Part shown: piece by piece, positions 23,261 to 25,055 of the stretch
Layout: each line of letters begins with the position of its first letter
Position numbering within the stretch: position 1 is the first letter of the stretch
Assembly (NCBI GenBank): GCA_028723145.1
Contig: JAQYFM010000012.1
Span: 1-25,055, forward strand
Direction of reading: 5' to 3'
DNA: 25,055 nucleotides
Source of the DNA: Spirochaetales bacterium
GTDB lineage: Bacteria; Spirochaetota; Spirochaetia; Sphaerochaetales; Sphaerochaetaceae
Notes under the pieces: model-generated
The model's input: only the letters and a program-made list of their open reading frames with translations
Told to the model about the DNA's origin: nothing
Database searches by the model: none
Position numbers and translations under genes: made by a program

Positions 23261-23332
23261 GGGCGATTAACTCAGCGGGAGAGTGCCACCTTGACGTGGT
23301 GGAAGTCATAGGTTCAAACCCTATATCGCCCA
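23261..23332 (+). tRNA. tRNA-Val (anticodon GAC)
   Basis: The acceptor stem GGGCGAT (23261-23267) pairs with ATCGCCC (23325-23331), with discriminator A at 23332. The anticodon arm is CCACC-TTGACGT-GGTGG with anticodon GAC, and the T arm is ATAGG-TTCAAAC-CCTAT. A D arm with CTCAGCGGGAGAG is present. No CCA end is encoded. A TATAGA box at 23249-23254 could be its -10. All stems pair, so the call is secure. Confidence 0.96.
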
Positions 23333-23341
23333 ATCCAAATA

Positions 23342-23375
23342 AAGCTATTTCCTATAAGGAGATAGCTTATTTTTT
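23342..23375 (+). terminator. rho-independent terminator after tRNA-Val
   Basis: A 12-bp stem (23342-23353 with 23357-23368, one G-T pair) and ATA loop are followed by ATTTTTT. It starts 10 nt after the tRNA. Confidence 0.92.
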
Positions 23376-23413
23376 ATGTAGCACTTTAAGCCCTTTTGGG
23401 GTCATTTTTATGT

Positions 23414-23435
23414 AAATGTCAACCAAAATGTCAAC
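23414..23435. repeat. 10-bp direct repeat downstream of tRNA-Val
   Basis: AAATGTCAAC occurs at 23414-23423 and again at 23426-23435. It lies in the 274-nt gene-free stretch between the tRNA and the FMN reductase gene. On the minus strand a short open stretch crosses it (including VDILVDI and MTPKGLK), with no recognisable gene. It could be residue of an integration event at the tRNA, or chance. Confidence 0.4.
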
Positions 23436-23606
23436 TTTTCTAATTAGTATTTTTCATTTTCACTTTTCCCCTAAAACATTTCCTAATATAGAAATATATT
23501 ATTCTTTAACTATGTTTTTAAAGGTAATAGAGCATTGACTTTTTTGTAGGGAGAAATATAAATTAATAACTACTAATTAGGTAGGTTAATCTAGGAGGTA
23601 TAATTA

Positions 23607-24146
23607 ATGAAGAAAATATTATTCATAGTTGGTTCAAGAAGAAAAGATTCCTTTAATAGACAGCTAGCAAAGCTAACTGAAAAACTAATTCAAGATCAAG
23701 CTGAGGTTTCCTATATTGATTACTCTAGCATTCCTCTAATGGACCAAGATATCGAATATCCAGCACCTGAGGAAATTGAAAAAGTTAGAAAGCAGTGCTT
23801 ATCCTCTGACGCAATTTGGATCTTCACTCCAGAGTATAATCATAGCTATCCAGGAGCTCTTAAAAATCTTATTGACTGGCTATCAAGGCCACTATATAAG
23901 GGAGCTTCTAGAAGTGAGAATGCACTAAATGGTAAGCCATTTACAATTTCAACAGCAGCAGGTGGCTCAGGTGGTAGCTTTGTAAGAGAAAAGCTTATAG
24001 AGCTTCTTAATTTCCTAAATGCCAAGGAAGCGACTACTACTTACACAGCTATTACATTGGATAGGGAAGCATTTACTACAGGAATACTAAAGGCTAATAC
24101 TGAAATTATAAATACCCAAGCTAAAGAGCTTCTAGAGTCCCTTTAA
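23607..24146 (+). CDS. NAD(P)H-dependent FMN reductase family flavoprotein
   Basis: A 179-residue flavodoxin-fold protein (FMN_red family). The phosphate-binding loop is VGSRRKDSFNRQLA (residues 7-20), and FTPEYNHSYPGALKNLIDWLSRP (about 74-96) is the family hallmark that contacts the flavin. STAAGGSGGSF follows as the second flavin loop. Members reduce FMN, quinones, azo dyes or chromate with NAD(P)H in the cytoplasm; the substrate here is not known. AGGAGG lies 8 nt before the ATG. A TATAAT sequence overlaps that region, but it is too close to act with this ribosome site. It appears to be a single-gene unit ending at a 10-bp inverted repeat. Confidence 0.9.
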   Translation: MKKILFIVGSRRKDSFNRQLAKLTEKLIQDQAEVSYIDYSSIPLMDQDIEYPAPEEIEKVRKQCLSSDAIWIFTPEYNHSYPGALKNLIDWLSRPLYKGASRSENALNGKPFTISTAAGGSGGSFVREKLIELLNFLNAKEATTTYTAITLDREAFTTGILKANTEIINTQAKELLESL

Positions 24147-24154
24147 TTACAAAT

Positions 24155-24188
24155 GCTGATGATAGAGCCTAATTCTTTTATCATCAGC
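24155..24188 (+). repeat. 10-bp inverted repeat after the FMN reductase gene
   Basis: GCTGATGATA (24155-24164) and TATCATCAGC (24179-24188) are perfectly complementary with a 14-nt loop. No T-run follows, so it may be an mRNA-stabilising stem or weak terminator rather than a standard rho-independent one. Confidence 0.55.
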
Positions 24189-24768
24189 TTAGCTCCTTAG
24201 AGTGGTAGGATATAGCTACCTTAAATCTATTTAAAGAAAAGTTATACATTCTCTGTTGCCAAAGAAGAAAGAATAGTAGCACTAAAAGGAGAACATAATA
24301 AACATCTTGATAAAGTTCTTTATACAATCATTTTATTCATCGCTATGGACCTTATCAAATTTGTTTTTTCACTTCCTTATCCTTGTTACTTACTCATAGG
24401 GTCTAGCACCCAGCTTCCTGGCGTTATGTCCCATAAAAAACCAAGGAATGTACTTTTCAATCCGATTGTACATTATAATCTGCTTTTCTGTCATATATTC
24501 CAGCTCAACAAAGGCGTCTACAGCGTCTTTTTCAAAACATCCAATTTGGGCAAATGTTCGTCCCATCTGAGTAAAAGGAGTCACATGCGTTTATGTTGAG
24601 GATACGAATCATAAGATTAAGCTATTGGTTCAAAAATATTGTTTCAATGCAGAATATGATTTTTATTTGTATTTTACCCATATCTATTTCGGAAGAACCG
24701 ATTTTAGAAGTTTTTTAAATAGATTTATTAAATCAATATGATAAAATAAGTTAAAAAAAGGAAGAATT
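24189..24768. other. 580-nt stretch without a confident gene, probable relic region
   Basis: No intact gene is supported. A plus-strand open stretch from 24225 reads protein-like (VAKEERIVALKGEHNK around 24255-24300) but has no start signal. A minus-strand open frame at 24390-24584 also looks protein-like. Bases about 24395-24590 are visibly less AT-rich than the surroundings. The end (24600-24768) is AT-rich and should contain the promoter of the downstream gene; TATGATAAAAT near 24737-24747 is a possible -10. Confidence 0.4.
24390..24584 (-). pseudogene. protein-like fragment of unknown family
   Basis: A 64-codon open frame starting at GTG, with an in-frame TAA three codons upstream and no ribosome site. 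The product has a natural-looking composition (GCFEKDAVDAF, ELEYMTEKQ, MYNRIEKYIPWFFMGH) rather than the skewed content of a shadow frame, and ends with ARKLGARPYE. I do not recognise the family. The missing start and distinct base composition suggest the C-terminal remnant of a decayed or transferred gene. A chance frame cannot be excluded. Confidence 0.35.
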
Positions 24769-25055
24769 ATGCCTACTATTGTTGAATATAAGAAAGGTGA
24801 TGTAGTCTATCGGGAAGGATCCTTTGAAATGGCGATGTACTATATAAAAAAAGGTATAGTTAATGTCTTTGCAAACTATGGAAAAGACTCAGAGATGCTT
24901 CTAAAAGAACAAATCCAAGGTGATTATTTTGGCCATTTAGAGTTAATTGAAGCAATTCCTAGATCTGCAACAATTGTAGCGAAGGAAGACGTTATTTTAG
25001 AAAAAATCCAAGGGGATGAATTTGGTTCATTTCTATCACAAAATCCAGAAGAATA
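24769..25055 (+). CDS. cyclic nucleotide-binding domain (Crp/Fnr-like) protein, N-terminal part
   Basis: 95 codons from the ATG at 24769 to the window edge without a stop. The fold is a cNMP-binding beta-roll: the start VEYKKGDVVYREGSFEMAMYYIKKGIVNVF, then GDYFGHLELIEAIPRSATIVAKEDVILEKI, which is the phosphate-binding cassette region of Crp/Fnr-type proteins. The cassette motif GHLEL..IPRSAT resembles the canonical GELAL..xPRxAT, with His replacing the first Glu. An AAGGAAG site lies just before the ATG. Whether a DNA-binding HTH or another effector domain follows cannot be seen. Confidence 0.83.
   Translation, partial: MPTIVEYKKGDVVYREGSFEMAMYYIKKGIVNVFANYGKDSEMLLKEQIQGDYFGHLELIEAIPRSATIVAKEDVILEKIQGDEFGSFLSQNPEE

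Noticed and set aside
24345..24599. Plus-strand frame of 84 codons starting MDLIKF
   Set aside because: No ribosome site, Cys/Ser/His-rich tail, and opposite to the more protein-like minus-strand fragment. Kept only as part of the relic region.
1..25055. CRISPR arrays, insertion sequences or prophage genes
   Set aside because: No regularly spaced repeats, no transposase or integrase protein and no terminal inverted repeats were found on either strand.

Overview
The window is AT-rich DNA, densely packed with genes on both strands and with very short intergenic gaps. The likely source is a gut-associated diderm bacterium, and my best guess is a spirochaete (Sphaerochaeta/Treponema-like). Reasons: a BMP-type nucleoside-binding protein with its ABC transporter; a large secreted protein ending in an outer-membrane-type barrel with a C-terminal aromatic residue; signal peptides without Gram-positive features; and a bile salt hydrolase. 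The taxonomic call is inference. No phage, transposase, CRISPR array or rRNA gene is visible.

Layout. 1-510 (-): the 5' part of a GH172/DUF2961 gene that runs off the left edge. 604-993 (+): Nudix hydrolase. 1028-4063 (-): a three-gene overlapping operon (HTH + degenerate Fic protein, N-acyl-D-amino-acid deacylase, HAD phosphatase). 4213-6860 (+): FAD-dependent oxidoreductase overlapping a MATE exporter. 6885-9299 (+): secreted HExxH peptidase with predicted propeller and outer-membrane barrel. 9410-11980 (+): REC-GGDEF-EAL-REC-GGDEF c-di-GMP protein. 12020-12931 (-): EamA/DMT transporter. 13176-18051 (+): nucleoside (BMP-family) ABC transporter operon ending in a strong terminator. 18120-18620 (+): TlpA-like periplasmic thioredoxin. 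18617-20393 (-): bile salt hydrolase and TSUP/TauE-type exporter. 20433-23161 (-): csoR-copA copper module in which copA carries a C-terminal CopZ-like domain with its own apparent ribosome binding site. 23261-23332 (+): tRNA-Val(GAC) and terminator. 23607-24146 (+): NAD(P)H:FMN reductase. 24147-24768: mostly non-coding, with protein-like fragments. 24769-25055 (+): start of a cyclic-nucleotide-binding-domain gene cut by the right edge.

How the genes work together. The clearest functional units are copper homeostasis (CsoR repressor with its promoter and operator, CopA pump, CopZ-like chaperone domain) and nucleoside uptake (BMP + ATPase + two permeases). A third, inferential unit is bile acid deconjugation beside a sulfonate/sulfite-type exporter, which would fit release and disposal of taurine sulfur. 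Several genes that lack a Shine-Dalgarno sequence have a -10 box ending about 7 nt before the ATG. This suggests leaderless transcripts are common here.

The items most worth a second look are the copA/copZ fusion with a nested start behind an A7 tract, the bsh-TSUP pair, the pseudo-Fic/D-aminoacylase operon, the peptidase-barrel fusion and the mirrored degenerate GGDEF/REC modules.
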